From contig JBCDAU010000021.1 in assembly GCA_039185015.1 (NCBI GenBank), positions 28,354 to 92,353 of the forward strand: a DNA stretch of 64,000 bases, read 5' to 3'. The notes under the pieces were generated by a model. That model had not been told where the DNA came from. It did not search any database and saw only the letters and a program-made list of their open reading frames with translations. Below are positions 26,315 through 34,582 of this stretch, piece by piece. The stretch comes from JBCBSZ01 sp039185015. GTDB lineage: Bacteria; Actinomycetota; Acidimicrobiia; Acidimicrobiales; Poriferisodalaceae. The position numbers and the translations under genes were made by a program. Within the stretch, counting starts at the first letter, position 1; each line of letters opens with the position of its first letter.

Positions 26315-27034
26315 ATGGCACACGACGAGCGTTGGATCGAACCTCGGTCCCACGGCCTCGACCTCGACCACATCGCACTCGCGGTGCCCGCGATGGACCT
26401 CGGGATCGCGCACGTCGCGGAGCTGACCGGGGCCGAGCCGGTCGTCCTGCCGGCAGAGGCCGGCCAGTGGTACCGCAGCGGCAGCCTGCCGCTCGGGCCG
26501 GACACCGCGCTCGAGATCCTCGCACCGAATCCCGAGTACGGCCGCTTCCATCCGCTCGGCACGTTGCTCACCGGCCTGCGCGAGCCGCAACTCCTCTTCT
26601 GGTACCTCGCCACCGCTGATCTCGCTGCGCTGGAGCGGCGGCTGGGCGAGGAGTCGGTCCCGCTGCACCGCGTCGAGCACGTGGATTCGGGTGGTGACGG
26701 TCCGGCGGCCTACCGCAGGGCGCAGATCGGGAAGCGCTTCGTGTCGGCCATGCCCCAGGCGATCGAGTGGATCCGACGGACCGATCGCCACGGCACCGAC
26801 GACCGCTGCACGCTCACCGGTTTCGACCTGCGCCACCCCGATGCGGCCGAGCACAACCGGGTGCTCGCAGCGATCGGGTCGACCGTGCGGATGCGGAGTG
26901 GGGAGCATCGGCTGTCGATCACGATCGACTGCCCCGCCGGGGAGGTCACGATCGCCAGCCCCGGCATCGACGGGACACCACTGCGCATGATCCAGGGGAT
27001 CGCTCGCGGCCTGATCGCGAGTCGTCGCCGCTGA
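26315..27034 (+). CDS. VOC/glyoxalase-like domain protein
   Basis: A 239-residue protein of the larger glyoxalase-like class (LDHIALAVPAMDLGIAHVAELTGAEP at the start is split here by the family's first strand and helix). It has one N-terminal and one degenerate C-terminal VOC module. The gene starts 22 bases after the SIP stop and may be co-transcribed. No clear metal triad or substrate can be assigned. Confidence 0.72.
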   Translation: MAHDERWIEPRSHGLDLDHIALAVPAMDLGIAHVAELTGAEPVVLPAEAGQWYRSGSLPLGPDTALEILAPNPEYGRFHPLGTLLTGLREPQLLFWYLATADLAALERRLGEESVPLHRVEHVDSGGDGPAAYRRAQIGKRFVSAMPQAIEWIRRTDRHGTDDRCTLTGFDLRHPDAAEHNRVLAAIGSTVRMRSGEHRLSITIDCPAGEVTIASPGIDGTPLRMIQGIARGLIASRRR

Positions 27035-27043
27035 GCGCCCGGC

Positions 27044-27595
27044 TCAATCGTCCTTGGGCGGAGAGTCCCAGTCCTGGACGTCCTTGCCCTCGATGGTGGA
27101 GAGGATGTCGAGCGCGGCCGCAGCGCCGTCGCCGGCCGAGATGATCGCCTGGCTGCGCGCCGGTCGAGCGCTCCGTCCGATGACGTAGACGCCGGCCAGG
27201 GAGGTGCGGCCCTCGCGGTCGGCCACCACACGCTCGCCCTCCTGAGCGAGGTCGAGCGATGCGGCCAGCGGAGCGGACTTGCCCTCGCTGAGCACGAGGT
27301 AGTCCGCGCTCCTCGTCGCCGCCTCGGTCGTGATCTCGAACCCGCCGCCAGCCGGCGCGACGGCGGTGACCTCTTCGCTGATCAGCTCGGCGCCGAGCGC
27401 CGTGACCTGCGCCTTCGCCTGGGTCTGGAAGTCCGTGCCGCTGATGCCGTCGATGCCCAGGTAGTTGTGCAGGTAGGCGAAGTTCATGACCGTGCCGTCG
27501 GTGCCGAAGACCTGTGCCGTGTGCCCGGCCTTGGCCAGGAAGAGGGCGGCGCTGAGGCCACCCGGTCCGTCACCCACGATCGCGATCGTTGCCAT
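27044..27595 (-). CDS. Thioredoxin-reductase-like FAD oxidoreductase, short form
   Basis: A 183-residue single-domain flavoprotein. GDGPGGLSAA at residues 7-16 is the FAD dinucleotide motif, and GVYVIGRSAR...GDGAAAALDI is the second FAD motif of the thioredoxin-reductase superfamily. The usual NADPH domain and the CxxC redox pair are absent, so it is about half normal length, like the compact actinobacterial forms. A GAGGAGGGCAC ribosome site supports the ATG. It may reduce the neighbouring ferredoxin-like protein or act on a small thiol. Confidence 0.75.
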   Translation of the reverse strand: MATIAIVGDGPGGLSAALFLAKAGHTAQVFGTDGTVMNFAYLHNYLGIDGISGTDFQTQAKAQVTALGAELISEEVTAVAPAGGGFEITTEAATRSADYLVLSEGKSAPLAASLDLAQEGERVVADREGRTSLAGVYVIGRSARPARSQAIISAGDGAAAALDILSTIEGKDVQDWDSPPKDD

Positions 27596-27706
27596 GTGCC
27601 CTCCTCGAGGCGTGCTCCTCGGACGGTAGTCGCTCTGTCGGTCGTCGTCGTGCTCGCCGAGCGGGTGATGTTCGGTTCGCCTGACGCACGTGCGACACTG
27701 TCGGGC

Positions 27707-28048
27707 GTGGGGCAGGAGCGGGACGAGCGACCGGCATGCGTGGTGCTCTGCGCCGGGTCGGACTGCGCGAAGGACGAGCGCACGGCGTTCCGCAAGCTTC
27801 GCGAGGTCGTACGGGACAGCGAGCTCGAGGTGGTGCACTCGCGCTGCCTCGGTGTGTGTCACGGCCCGGTCGCCGTGATCGACCGAGCCGGTGAGCAGCC
27901 CGTCGTGCTGCGGCGCATCCGCCGAGGGGCCGCACGACGGGTCGTCGTCGAGCTCGCACGGACCGGGCGGGCCCAGGGGGCAGGCGAGATCTCCGTCGCC
28001 GGGAAGAAGGCTCGCCGCGCGATCCGACGGGCTGCGAAGGCGAGCTGA
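27707..28048 (+). CDS. Thioredoxin-fold [2Fe-2S] ferredoxin-like protein
   Basis: A 113-residue protein with Cys-x4-Cys (CAGSDC) near residue 15 and Cys-x3-Cys (CLGVC) near 48, the ligand pattern of thioredoxin-like (Shethna/NuoE-type) 2Fe-2S ferredoxins. The C-terminal 30 residues are very basic. GTG 27707 is chosen because it begins just before the fold; a 10-bp palindrome CGCACGTGCG lies 12 bases upstream. It is divergent from the flavoprotein at 27595, a possible electron partner. Confidence 0.75.
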   Translation: MGQERDERPACVVLCAGSDCAKDERTAFRKLREVVRDSELEVVHSRCLGVCHGPVAVIDRAGEQPVVLRRIRRGAARRVVVELARTGRAQGAGEISVAGKKARRAIRRAAKAS

Positions 28049-28067
28049 GCGATCGCCGCGCTCCGGC

Positions 28068-28559
28068 TCACCAGCGACGTTGCATCCAGACTGAGCTGAT
28101 CCGCCGGTCGCCCTTTCGTGCGTACTCGTCGAAGACCCCGATCTCCTCGAAGCCGAACCGTCGGTGCAGGGCGACCGAACCGTCGTTGGGGAGGGCGATC
28201 GCCGCCAGGATCCGATGGATCGGCTCGTCTCGCAGGCGCTCGAGGAGGTCGCTGTAGAGGGCCGAGCCGACGCCTCGTCCCACCTGCTCTGGGCTGACGT
28301 AGACGCTGAGCTCGACGGTCTCCGCGAAGGCCGGGTGGTCGCGGTACGGGTTGCTGCACGCGTACCCGAGGACCTCAGCGCCCCCCACGGCCACGACGAG
28401 CTGGTGCGGGCCGGTGTCCGCGAAGCGTCCGAACCAATCGGACCGCGCCGCCACCGACGTCTGAGCGACGTCGAAGGTCGCGAAGCCGCTGCGCACGTGG
28501 TGGTTGTAGATGTCGACGATCGGCTGCTGATCGTCCGGAGACGCGGTGCGGACCTGCAT
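28068..28559 (-). CDS. GNAT N-acetyltransferase, phosphinothricin-acetyltransferase-like
   Basis: A 163-residue GNAT enzyme. VELSVYVSPEQVGRGVGSAL carries the acetyl-CoA pyrophosphate loop Q/R-x-x-G-x-G/A, and NDGSVALHRRFGFEEIG is the C-terminal part of the fold. YNHHV near residue 19 matches the phosphinothricin acetyltransferase group. CAGACT sits 6 bases before the ATG at 28559, so this start is preferred to the GTG one codon upstream. The substrate may be an amino acid analogue. Confidence 0.85.
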   Translation of the reverse strand: MQVRTASPDDQQPIVDIYNHHVRSGFATFDVAQTSVAARSDWFGRFADTGPHQLVVAVGGAEVLGYACSNPYRDHPAFAETVELSVYVSPEQVGRGVGSALYSDLLERLRDEPIHRILAAIALPNDGSVALHRRFGFEEIGVFDEYARKGDRRISSVWMQRRW

Positions 28560-28596
28560 CACCGAAGTCTGCTGCGACGGTGTGGCACCTGCTCCG

Positions 28597-29697
28597 TCAA
28601 CCCAGGAGCTCGAGGTAGGCCTCCCATCGTTCGTCGAGGTCGTCGAAGGTGGCAGGCGAGCCGCCGGCGGCCACCGCGGCGAGATCCTCGGTCACCCAGA
28701 ACGCGGAGAAGGGATCGGAGTTGAACCAGATCGCGCCGTCGGCCGTCACGACTCGTCCGTCGGCGACGGCCGGGAGCGATGGGTACGTGGCCAGCGCCTC
28801 GAGCTCGGCGACGTCGTAGAACTGGGGGTCGCCGTCGAGCGCCACGAGCACGTCGCCGTCGTGCTCGCCGAGTACCTCGGGCGACAGGATGAGGGCGGCT
28901 CCGAACGACGCGGGCTCCTGCTGCGGCGCAGGGCGCTCCCACCCGGCCTCCACGATGAGGTCGGAGGTCGGCGAGTCGCCGCCGAGCGAGTAGGTCCCGA
29001 AGGCCGGACCCGAGCCCAGCACGCTCATCGTCGTCCCCGGCTCGATCTGCTCGGCGATCTCGGCCAGGCGGGTGGTCAGCGTCGCTTCGAGCTCATCGAG
29101 GACACCGGGATCCGGGGCGACGTCGGCGAGCGCCGACAACCCGTCTCGCCATGGTGCGACGAACGGGAGCGTGACGGCTGGCGCGATCTCCGACAGCTGC
29201 TCGGTCACAGCCGGGTTCTGGGTGTCGATCAGCACGATGAGGTCGGGCTCGAGCGCTGCGATCGCCTCGAAGTTCCACTGCCCGAAGGTGGCGTCGGTCA
29301 GTTCGATACCGGCGTCGGTCAGGATGGCTTGCGGCACCAGCGCGTCGTACGGGGTGAAGACGCCGACCGGCTCGATGCCGACGCTGAGGAGGTTGGCGGC
29401 GGCGTACTCGTCGAGGGCGAAGACTCGCTCGGGTGCCGCGGGGATCTCGACCGGACCGTAGACCGTCTCGGCGATGCGGGTCGTCGCCGAGACGGTGGTC
29501 TCCGGCTCGCCGAGGCTCGTCGCCGTAGCGGAGTCGGTCGTGCTCTCGGTCGTCGCGGGTTCGGACGCGGTCGCGGTGGGCGATGACGAGCTCGCGTCAG
29601 TGGGATCGTCGCTGTCGCCGCACGCTGCAGCGAACGCCGAGAGGGCCACCAGGACGAGCGCGATACGGAGCACGTTGGAGGATGGGATGATAGGCAT
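28597..29697 (-). CDS. Iron-siderophore ABC transporter binding lipoprotein (FecB type)
   Basis: A 366-residue periplasmic-binding lipoprotein. Lipobox AFAAAC anchors Cys26; a Ser/Thr/Ala tether runs to about 75; then a class-III (helical-backbone) binding fold with PERVFALDEYAAANLLSVG and NFEAIAALEPDLIVL, typical of FecB/FhuD proteins that bind ferric siderophores. No permease or ATPase is adjacent. A TetR-type gene is just upstream on the same strand, with a palindrome between them that may be its operator. Confidence 0.88.
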   Translation of the reverse strand: MPIIPSSNVLRIALVLVALSAFAAACGDSDDPTDASSSSPTATASEPATTESTTDSATATSLGEPETTVSATTRIAETVYGPVEIPAAPERVFALDEYAAANLLSVGIEPVGVFTPYDALVPQAILTDAGIELTDATFGQWNFEAIAALEPDLIVLIDTQNPAVTEQLSEIAPAVTLPFVAPWRDGLSALADVAPDPGVLDELEATLTTRLAEIAEQIEPGTTMSVLGSGPAFGTYSLGGDSPTSDLIVEAGWERPAPQQEPASFGAALILSPEVLGEHDGDVLVALDGDPQFYDVAELEALATYPSLPAVADGRVVTADGAIWFNSDPFSAFWVTEDLAAVAAGGSPATFDDLDERWEAYLELLG

Positions 29698-29712
29698 CCC
29701 ACACAGAACTAC

Positions 29713-29725
29713 TGCACCAAGTGCA
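29713..29725. promoter_or_regulatory. Palindrome TGCAC-CAA-GTGCA, putative TetR operator
   Basis: A perfect 5-bp inverted repeat in the 33-base gap between the TetR gene's stop (29731) and the binding-protein start (29697), at about -16 to -28 from the start codon. The position suits a repressor site for the binding-protein gene. Confidence 0.5.
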
Positions 29726-29730
29726 ATAAC

Positions 29731-30336
29731 TCAAGGATCCGTCGGCGGGATGTCGATCGAGATCGCGGCCAGAGCGGTGCGGGCCAGCTCGGCCACGTCG
29801 GCTCGGCCGCCCGAGCCCGCCCACGTCTCGACGACGACTCGACGCATCCCGACCAACGCGGCGGCGACGGCCCGAACCTCGAGGTCGCCGGTGGAGGCGT
29901 GGCATCGGTGCGCGAGCCACTCACCGATGAGGGTGCAGAACGCGGCCTCCCAGCCGGCGGTGGCCTCGGCGCTCATCCCGCCGGCGCGCACCACGCGGAA
30001 GCGGAGCAGGTCGACGTCGTCGAAGGGTCGTTCCTGCGCATGGCGAGCGATCGCGTCGACGAGCGCGGCGCGCAGGTCGAGCTCATCCGACTCGAACAGG
30101 CATGCCGAGAACCGTGCGAGCTCCGCGTCGAGATCTCCGGCCACGACGTCGTACTTCGACGAGAAGTGGTGGAAGAAGGTGCGTCGGGCCACGCCGGCCC
30201 GCTCGGCGATGACGTCGACGCTGGTCGCATCGACGCCGTCGCGATCGAACAGCTCGAGGGCCACTCGCTCGATTCGTCGACGGGTCGCCTGCCCGCGGGC
30301 GTTGACGCTCCTGGTCCGGCGGGAGGTGTCGGTCAC
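29731..30336 (-). CDS. TetR-family transcriptional regulator
   Basis: A 201-residue regulator with an N-terminal TetR helix-turn-helix (TRRRIERVALELFDRDGVDATSVDVIAERAGVARRTFFHHF is the region, residues 15-53; the recognition helix is VARRTFFHHF) and a helical ligand domain with no obvious identity. GTG 30336 is preferred because TACCGT lies 6 bases upstream, a leaderless-type promoter. It directly precedes the binding protein at 28597, its likely target. Confidence 0.88.
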   Translation of the reverse strand: MTDTSRRTRSVNARGQATRRRIERVALELFDRDGVDATSVDVIAERAGVARRTFFHHFSSKYDVVAGDLDAELARFSACLFESDELDLRAALVDAIARHAQERPFDDVDLLRFRVVRAGGMSAEATAGWEAAFCTLIGEWLAHRCHASTGDLEVRAVAAALVGMRRVVVETWAGSGGRADVAELARTALAAISIDIPPTDP

Positions 30337-30517
30337 GCCGTCACGGTAGGGGAACCTGGGTGCGATCGCCGTGGTGTCTCGATCGCTCCGGCTGGCGCTT
30401 GTGAGGGGCACCTCAGTAGTGTCGATCGGGTCGCCAGACACCGGTCTTCCTCGTCCGGATGGCGGCGACGCGGTCGAGGCGCCGACGGTGCTGGCCGAAC
30501 CGCAGCCACGCTGCGCT

Positions 30518-30554
30518 GGCACCAGCTCGGTCCGGGGGGTTCCGAGCTGGTGCC
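30518..30554. other. Perfect 13-bp inverted repeat (hairpin)
   Basis: GGCACCAGCTCGG (30518-30530) and CCGAGCTGGTGCC (30542-30554) enclose the 11-base loop tccggggggtt. It lies where a full binding protein would have its N-terminal strand, just before the usable part of the next gene. It may be an attenuator, terminator or rearrangement scar. Confidence 0.6.
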
Positions 30555-30559
30555 GTGCG

Positions 30560-31348
30560 GTGTGCGACGTCGCCGTCGCGCTGGGCCGTTCCGGTGCGAA
30601 GCGCTCTGCGAGACTGCCGGACAGCGAACCGGCGCCGGCGTACTTCGTCGAGGCCTACGGGGATCGGCTGGAGACCGTCGAGGAGGTGCTCTTCGACCTG
30701 TCGACCTTCAACTTCGAGGCCGTGCTCGCCCTCGAACCTGACCGACTCGTCTTCCAGGAGAGCGTCGAGCCCTTCGTCACGCCGAACGCCGAGCTCCTCG
30801 GCGGTCCGGATCGGCTCCTCTTCGTCGACCACCTCGACTGGCGGGCGGCGTTCGCGCAACTCACCGAGGAGGTCGGCGTCGAGCCCGACGAGGTGCTCGA
30901 GCCGTACGTGGCCGAGTACGCAGCTCGCATCGATGCGCTGGCAGCGTCGCTCGACTACGACCCGGCCGTGGTGGTCGCCTCGTCCTTCTCGTTCGACGGG
31001 CAACGAGCCGGCGCGTCCGATCGGACCTCGCCGCTGGCGCTGACCCTGGGGGACCTCGGCTTCCCGTTGCTCGATGCCGCCTTCCCGGTGATCGACGGGC
31101 CGCTCAGCGAGGGCTCGCTCGATGTGAGCACCGAGCTCATCCTCGACCTCGATGCCGACCTCGTGATGATCCGAACCGGTCGGGCCGGCCTGGACGAGGT
31201 GCTCGCCGACCCGGTCTGGTCGCAGGCGGAGGCGGTCCAGCGTGGGAACGTCTTCGAGACCTTCCAGTACAGCGCGCAGGGGGGCTGGCGGGAGCAGGTC
31301 CAGCTGCTCGATGACCTGGCGACCATCCTGCCGACCTACCGACCGTAG
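30560..31348 (+). pseudogene. N-terminally truncated iron-siderophore binding protein
   Basis: About 262 codons of FecB-type binding protein remain: CDVAVALG, PAPAYFVEAYGDRLE and FNFEAVLALEPDRLVF are family hallmarks and the C-terminal lobe is intact to the stop. The frame is open farther upstream (to 30371), but that stretch holds no signal peptide, lipobox or first beta-strand and contains the 13-bp hairpin. Without export the product could not serve an ABC importer. Decay of a binding-protein gene is the simplest reading; a cytoplasmic role cannot be excluded. Confidence 0.6.
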
Positions 31349-31401
31349 GGGCGCCGGGGTGCAACGCTGGCGGCCTCGCCTCGACCCCCTGGGAGATCAT
31401 C

Positions 31402-32496
31402 GTGACCGAGCTTGCCTTTGACGTCGACCAGCTCGAGCAGCTCGAGGCGATGGTCGAGCTCGCCAACGGGCAGATGAGCGACAGCATCGCGCTCCTGGCT
31501 CGTTGGGGTGCGGACGACGACTCGATCGAGTCAGCAGCGCTCGTCGCGGTCGACCGAGGCGGCGCCGACCTGACGATCCTCGGCGAACCCACCGAGCGAG
31601 CGCTGCGGCTCGACTTCGCACAGCCGATGACCGACCTGCACGAGCTGGCCGCGTCGATGGGCGGGCTGTTGGCCATGGCCCGACAGGCGCGCTCACACGA
31701 GCCGATCACCAGCCTGGAGGAGCTGCTCGATCACGACGATGATGCGATGCCGTTGTCCCTCTGCACGGTGGAGTCGGTCGAGGTGCTGTCCCCGCGGCTC
31801 CGGGCGGTTGGCGTCAGCGGCCTCGTCGGAGCGACATCGTTCGGCGGCGACCAGAGTGTGGCCCTGATCATCGACGTCCCGGGCCGGCCCGTCCCCGACG
31901 ATCTCGACGCCGCCGCGTATCGGGCGATGTCCGACGACCAGCGTCCGAAGGGATCGACCTACAGCGTTCGGCGGATCGATGCCGAAGCGGGCACCGCCAC
32001 CTTCTGGGTCGTGACCCACGGCGACGATCCGACCACCGTGTCGGGGTGGGCGACCACCGTCGCCCCCGGCGACCGGGTGGCGGTCATGGGGCCGCACGAG
32101 GGCATCGTGTCGTTCGGCGAGGTCGCCGCGTTCGTCGGGGTCTGCGACGAGACGGCGTTCGCTGCGGTGGCGGCGACGATCGACGAGCTCCCCGACGGCG
32201 TGGAGGTGACGGTGGTCGCCGAGGTCGAGGCACCCGGGCACGAGGTACAGCTGACCGAGCGGCCCGGCGTCGAGATCACCTGGTGTCATCGGAGCGAGGC
32301 GACCCCCGACTCGCCCTACGCCCTCGCCGCTGCCGTTCGGGAGCGGCTCACGACTGCCAGGGGTGACGCGTTCGTGATGGGGGCGGGCGAGTCCCGCTGC
32401 CTCACCGCGGTTCGCCGATACCTGCGCCACGAGCTCGGCATGGAGGCCGGACAGGTGTCGCTCATCCCGTATTGGCGGCGAGCGGAGCCCGGCTGA
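31402..32496 (+). CDS. Siderophore-interacting protein, diverged second copy
   Basis: A 364-residue homologue of the protein at 25213 with the same order: N-terminal DUF2470-like region (about 10-95), FAD-binding domain, and SIP C-terminal domain with GVCDETAFAAV, MGAGESRCL and a closing YWRR. The DUF2470-like part has lost the acidic-His motif (EGNHGDS becomes NGQMSDS) and the flavin motif is TYSVRR. It probably still reduces ferric chelates, but any metal or haem contact by the first domain may be lost. GTG start with a GGGAG site upstream; 54 bases after the truncated binding protein. Confidence 0.8.
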   Translation: MTELAFDVDQLEQLEAMVELANGQMSDSIALLARWGADDDSIESAALVAVDRGGADLTILGEPTERALRLDFAQPMTDLHELAASMGGLLAMARQARSHEPITSLEELLDHDDDAMPLSLCTVESVEVLSPRLRAVGVSGLVGATSFGGDQSVALIIDVPGRPVPDDLDAAAYRAMSDDQRPKGSTYSVRRIDAEAGTATFWVVTHGDDPTTVSGWATTVAPGDRVAVMGPHEGIVSFGEVAAFVGVCDETAFAAVAATIDELPDGVEVTVVAEVEAPGHEVQLTERPGVEITWCHRSEATPDSPYALAAAVRERLTTARGDAFVMGAGESRCLTAVRRYLRHELGMEAGQVSLIPYWRRAEPG

Positions 32497-32509
32497 GGTC
32501 GGCCGGCGC

Positions 32510-32890
32510 CTACTCGAGGACGGTCAGCTCCTCCTCGGTGAACACCCTCGAGCGGGTGAGGAAGCGTCGCTCCCGACCGTTGTCGAGGGAGAACATGCCG
32601 CCGCGACCATCGACGACATCGAGGATCAGCTGCGTGTGTCGCCAGGCCTCGAACTGTGGGCCGCTGATGTAGACGGGCACGTCACCGGCGATCTCCCCGA
32701 GCAGCACGTCACGGCTCCCGACCCGGAAGTCGTCGGTCGGGTAGCACATCGGTGACGAGCCGTCGCAGCAGCCGCCGGACTGGTGGAAGAGGATCGACGG
32801 GTGGTCCGCTCTGATCTCGTCGATCAGATCGAGTGCGGCCTCCGTGGCGACGACCCGCTCGACCGGGTCGGCGCCGTCGTCAGCGCTCAT
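32510..32890 (-). CDS. DUF779-family protein
   Basis: A 126-residue protein matching DUF779: HQSGGCCDGSSPMC near 35-48 and FEAWRHTQLILDVVDGRGGMFSLD in its second half (quoted in parts). This family is repeatedly found next to acetaldehyde or alcohol-linked aldehyde dehydrogenases, as here (gene at 32945 upstream on the same strand). The Cys-rich cluster could bind a metal. Function is not established. Confidence 0.88.
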   Translation of the reverse strand: MSADDGADPVERVVATEAALDLIDEIRADHPSILFHQSGGCCDGSSPMCYPTDDFRVGSRDVLLGEIAGDVPVYISGPQFEAWRHTQLILDVVDGRGGMFSLDNGRERRFLTRSRVFTEEELTVLE

Positions 32891-32944
32891 GTTCGTTGCC
32901 TCCCTGTCCGCTTCGGCTGCTGCGATCGGTCTCGTCGACGGTCT

Positions 32945-34465
32945 CTAGAAGAAGCCCATCTTGTTCGGGTCATAGCTCATCAGGATGTTCTTCGTCTGCT
33001 GGTAGTGGTTCAGCATCATCGAGTGGTTCTCCCGCCCGATGCCGGACTGCTTGTACCCACCGAAGGCGGCGTGTGCCGGGTACAGGTGGTAGCAGTTCGC
33101 CCACACGCGCCCGGCCTTGATGGCTCGACCGAAGCGGTAGACGGTGTTGGCGTCGCGGCTCCAGACACCGGCTCCGAGGCCGTACAGGGTGTCGTTGGCG
33201 ATCGCGAGCGCCTCGTCGTGGTCGGAGAACGTGGTCACCGACACGACCGGCCCGAAGATCTCCTCCTGGAAGATCCGCATCGAGTTGTCGCCCTTGAAGA
33301 TGGTCGGCTCGACGTAGTGGCCGTCGGCCAGCTCACCAGGCAGATCAGGGACGCCGCCACCGATCAGCACCTCGGCACCCTCCTGTCGTCCGATCTCGAG
33401 GTAGGAGAGGATCTTGTGCTTCTGCTCCGACGAGGCCTGGGCGCCCACCATCGTCGCCGGGTCGAGCGGGTTGCCCTGGACGATGGCGGCGGTCCGGGCG
33501 ATCGCCCGCTCCATGAAGCGGTCGTAGATCGACTCGTGGATCAGCGCGCGGCTCGGGCAGGTGCAGACCTCACCCTGGTTGAGGGCGAACATCACGAAGC
33601 CCTCGATCGCCTTGTCGAAGAAGGCGTCGTCGGCCGCAGCGACATCGTCGAAGAAGATGTTCGGCGACTTCCCGCCCAACTCCAGCGTCACCGGGATGAT
33701 GTTCTCCGAGGCGTACTGCATGATCAGCCGTCCGGTCGTGGTCTCACCGGTGAAGGCGACCTTGGCGACGCGGTCGCTCGATGCGAGCGGCTTGCCGGCC
33801 TCGAGGCCGAAGCCGTTGACGATGTTCACGACGCCCGGCGGGAGCAGGTCGGCGATCGTCTCCATCCACGCCAGCACCGACGCCGGGGTCTGTTCGGCGG
33901 GCTTCAGGACGACGCAGTTGCCCGCCGCCAGTGCCGGGGCCAGCTTCCACGTCGCCATCAGCAGCGGGAAGTTCCACGGGATGATCTGGCCGACGACGCC
34001 GAGCGGCTCGTTGAAGTGATAGGCGACGGTGTCGTTGTCGATCTGCGACATCGACCCCTCCTGGCCGCGGATCACCCCGGCGAAGTAGCGGAAGTGGTCG
34101 ATCGCGAGGGGGAGGTCGGCCGCCATCGACTCGCGAATGGGCTTGCCGTTGTCCCACGTCTCGGCGCGGGCCAGCACCTCGAGGTTGTCCTCCATGCGCT
34201 GGGCGATCTTCATCAGGATGTTGGAGCGGTCCGTGATGGACGTCGTCCCCCAGGCGTCCGCCGCTGCGTGTGCGGCGTCGAGGGCGAGCTCGACATCGTG
34301 GTGGTCGGACCGGGCGATCTCACCGAGGGATTGGCCGTTGACCGGCGAGGAGTTCTCGAAGTAGCGACCGGAGGCGGGTGCGACCCAGTCGCCGTTGATG
34401 AAGTTGTCGTAGCGCAGCTGGAAGCCGGGACGCACCCCGAGATCGGCCGCCTCTTGCACTGCCAT
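32945..34465 (-). CDS. NAD-dependent aldehyde dehydrogenase (ExaC/AldB type)
   Basis: A 506-residue aldehyde dehydrogenase with the Rossmann motif FTGETTTGR, catalytic Glu near 262 (LELGGKSPN) and catalytic Cys near 300 (GEVCTCPSR). The closing SYDPNKMGFF is typical of the acetaldehyde/propionaldehyde group. It oxidises short aldehydes to acids. The DUF779 partner follows in the same direction. A well-matched iron-box-like sequence lies 50 bases before the start, which is unusual for this enzyme. Confidence 0.92.
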   Translation of the reverse strand: MAVQEAADLGVRPGFQLRYDNFINGDWVAPASGRYFENSSPVNGQSLGEIARSDHHDVELALDAAHAAADAWGTTSITDRSNILMKIAQRMEDNLEVLARAETWDNGKPIRESMAADLPLAIDHFRYFAGVIRGQEGSMSQIDNDTVAYHFNEPLGVVGQIIPWNFPLLMATWKLAPALAAGNCVVLKPAEQTPASVLAWMETIADLLPPGVVNIVNGFGLEAGKPLASSDRVAKVAFTGETTTGRLIMQYASENIIPVTLELGGKSPNIFFDDVAAADDAFFDKAIEGFVMFALNQGEVCTCPSRALIHESIYDRFMERAIARTAAIVQGNPLDPATMVGAQASSEQKHKILSYLEIGRQEGAEVLIGGGVPDLPGELADGHYVEPTIFKGDNSMRIFQEEIFGPVVSVTTFSDHDEALAIANDTLYGLGAGVWSRDANTVYRFGRAIKAGRVWANCYHLYPAHAAFGGYKQSGIGRENHSMMLNHYQQTKNILMSYDPNKMGFF

Positions 34466-34514
34466 GTGTTCCCCTTCGATGTCGTGCCCGGCCGACGAAA
34501 CGTCTCCGTCAGCA

Positions 34515-34533
34515 TTAGGTATGCTTACTTTTC
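34515..34533. promoter_or_regulatory. Putative iron box upstream of aldehyde dehydrogenase
   Basis: TTAGGTATGCTTACTTTTC matches 13 of 19 positions of TWAGGTWAGSCTWACCTWA, including TTAGGTA and GC-TTA cores. It shares TAGGTATGC with the box at 37822. It lies in the 117-base gap upstream of the aldehyde dehydrogenase start; nothing else is seen in that gap. Confidence 0.5.
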
Positions 34534-34582
34534 GACAACAGGCCTGGCAAGCATCGGTTGGTGGGGTCGGGCGGTGGCCCGC

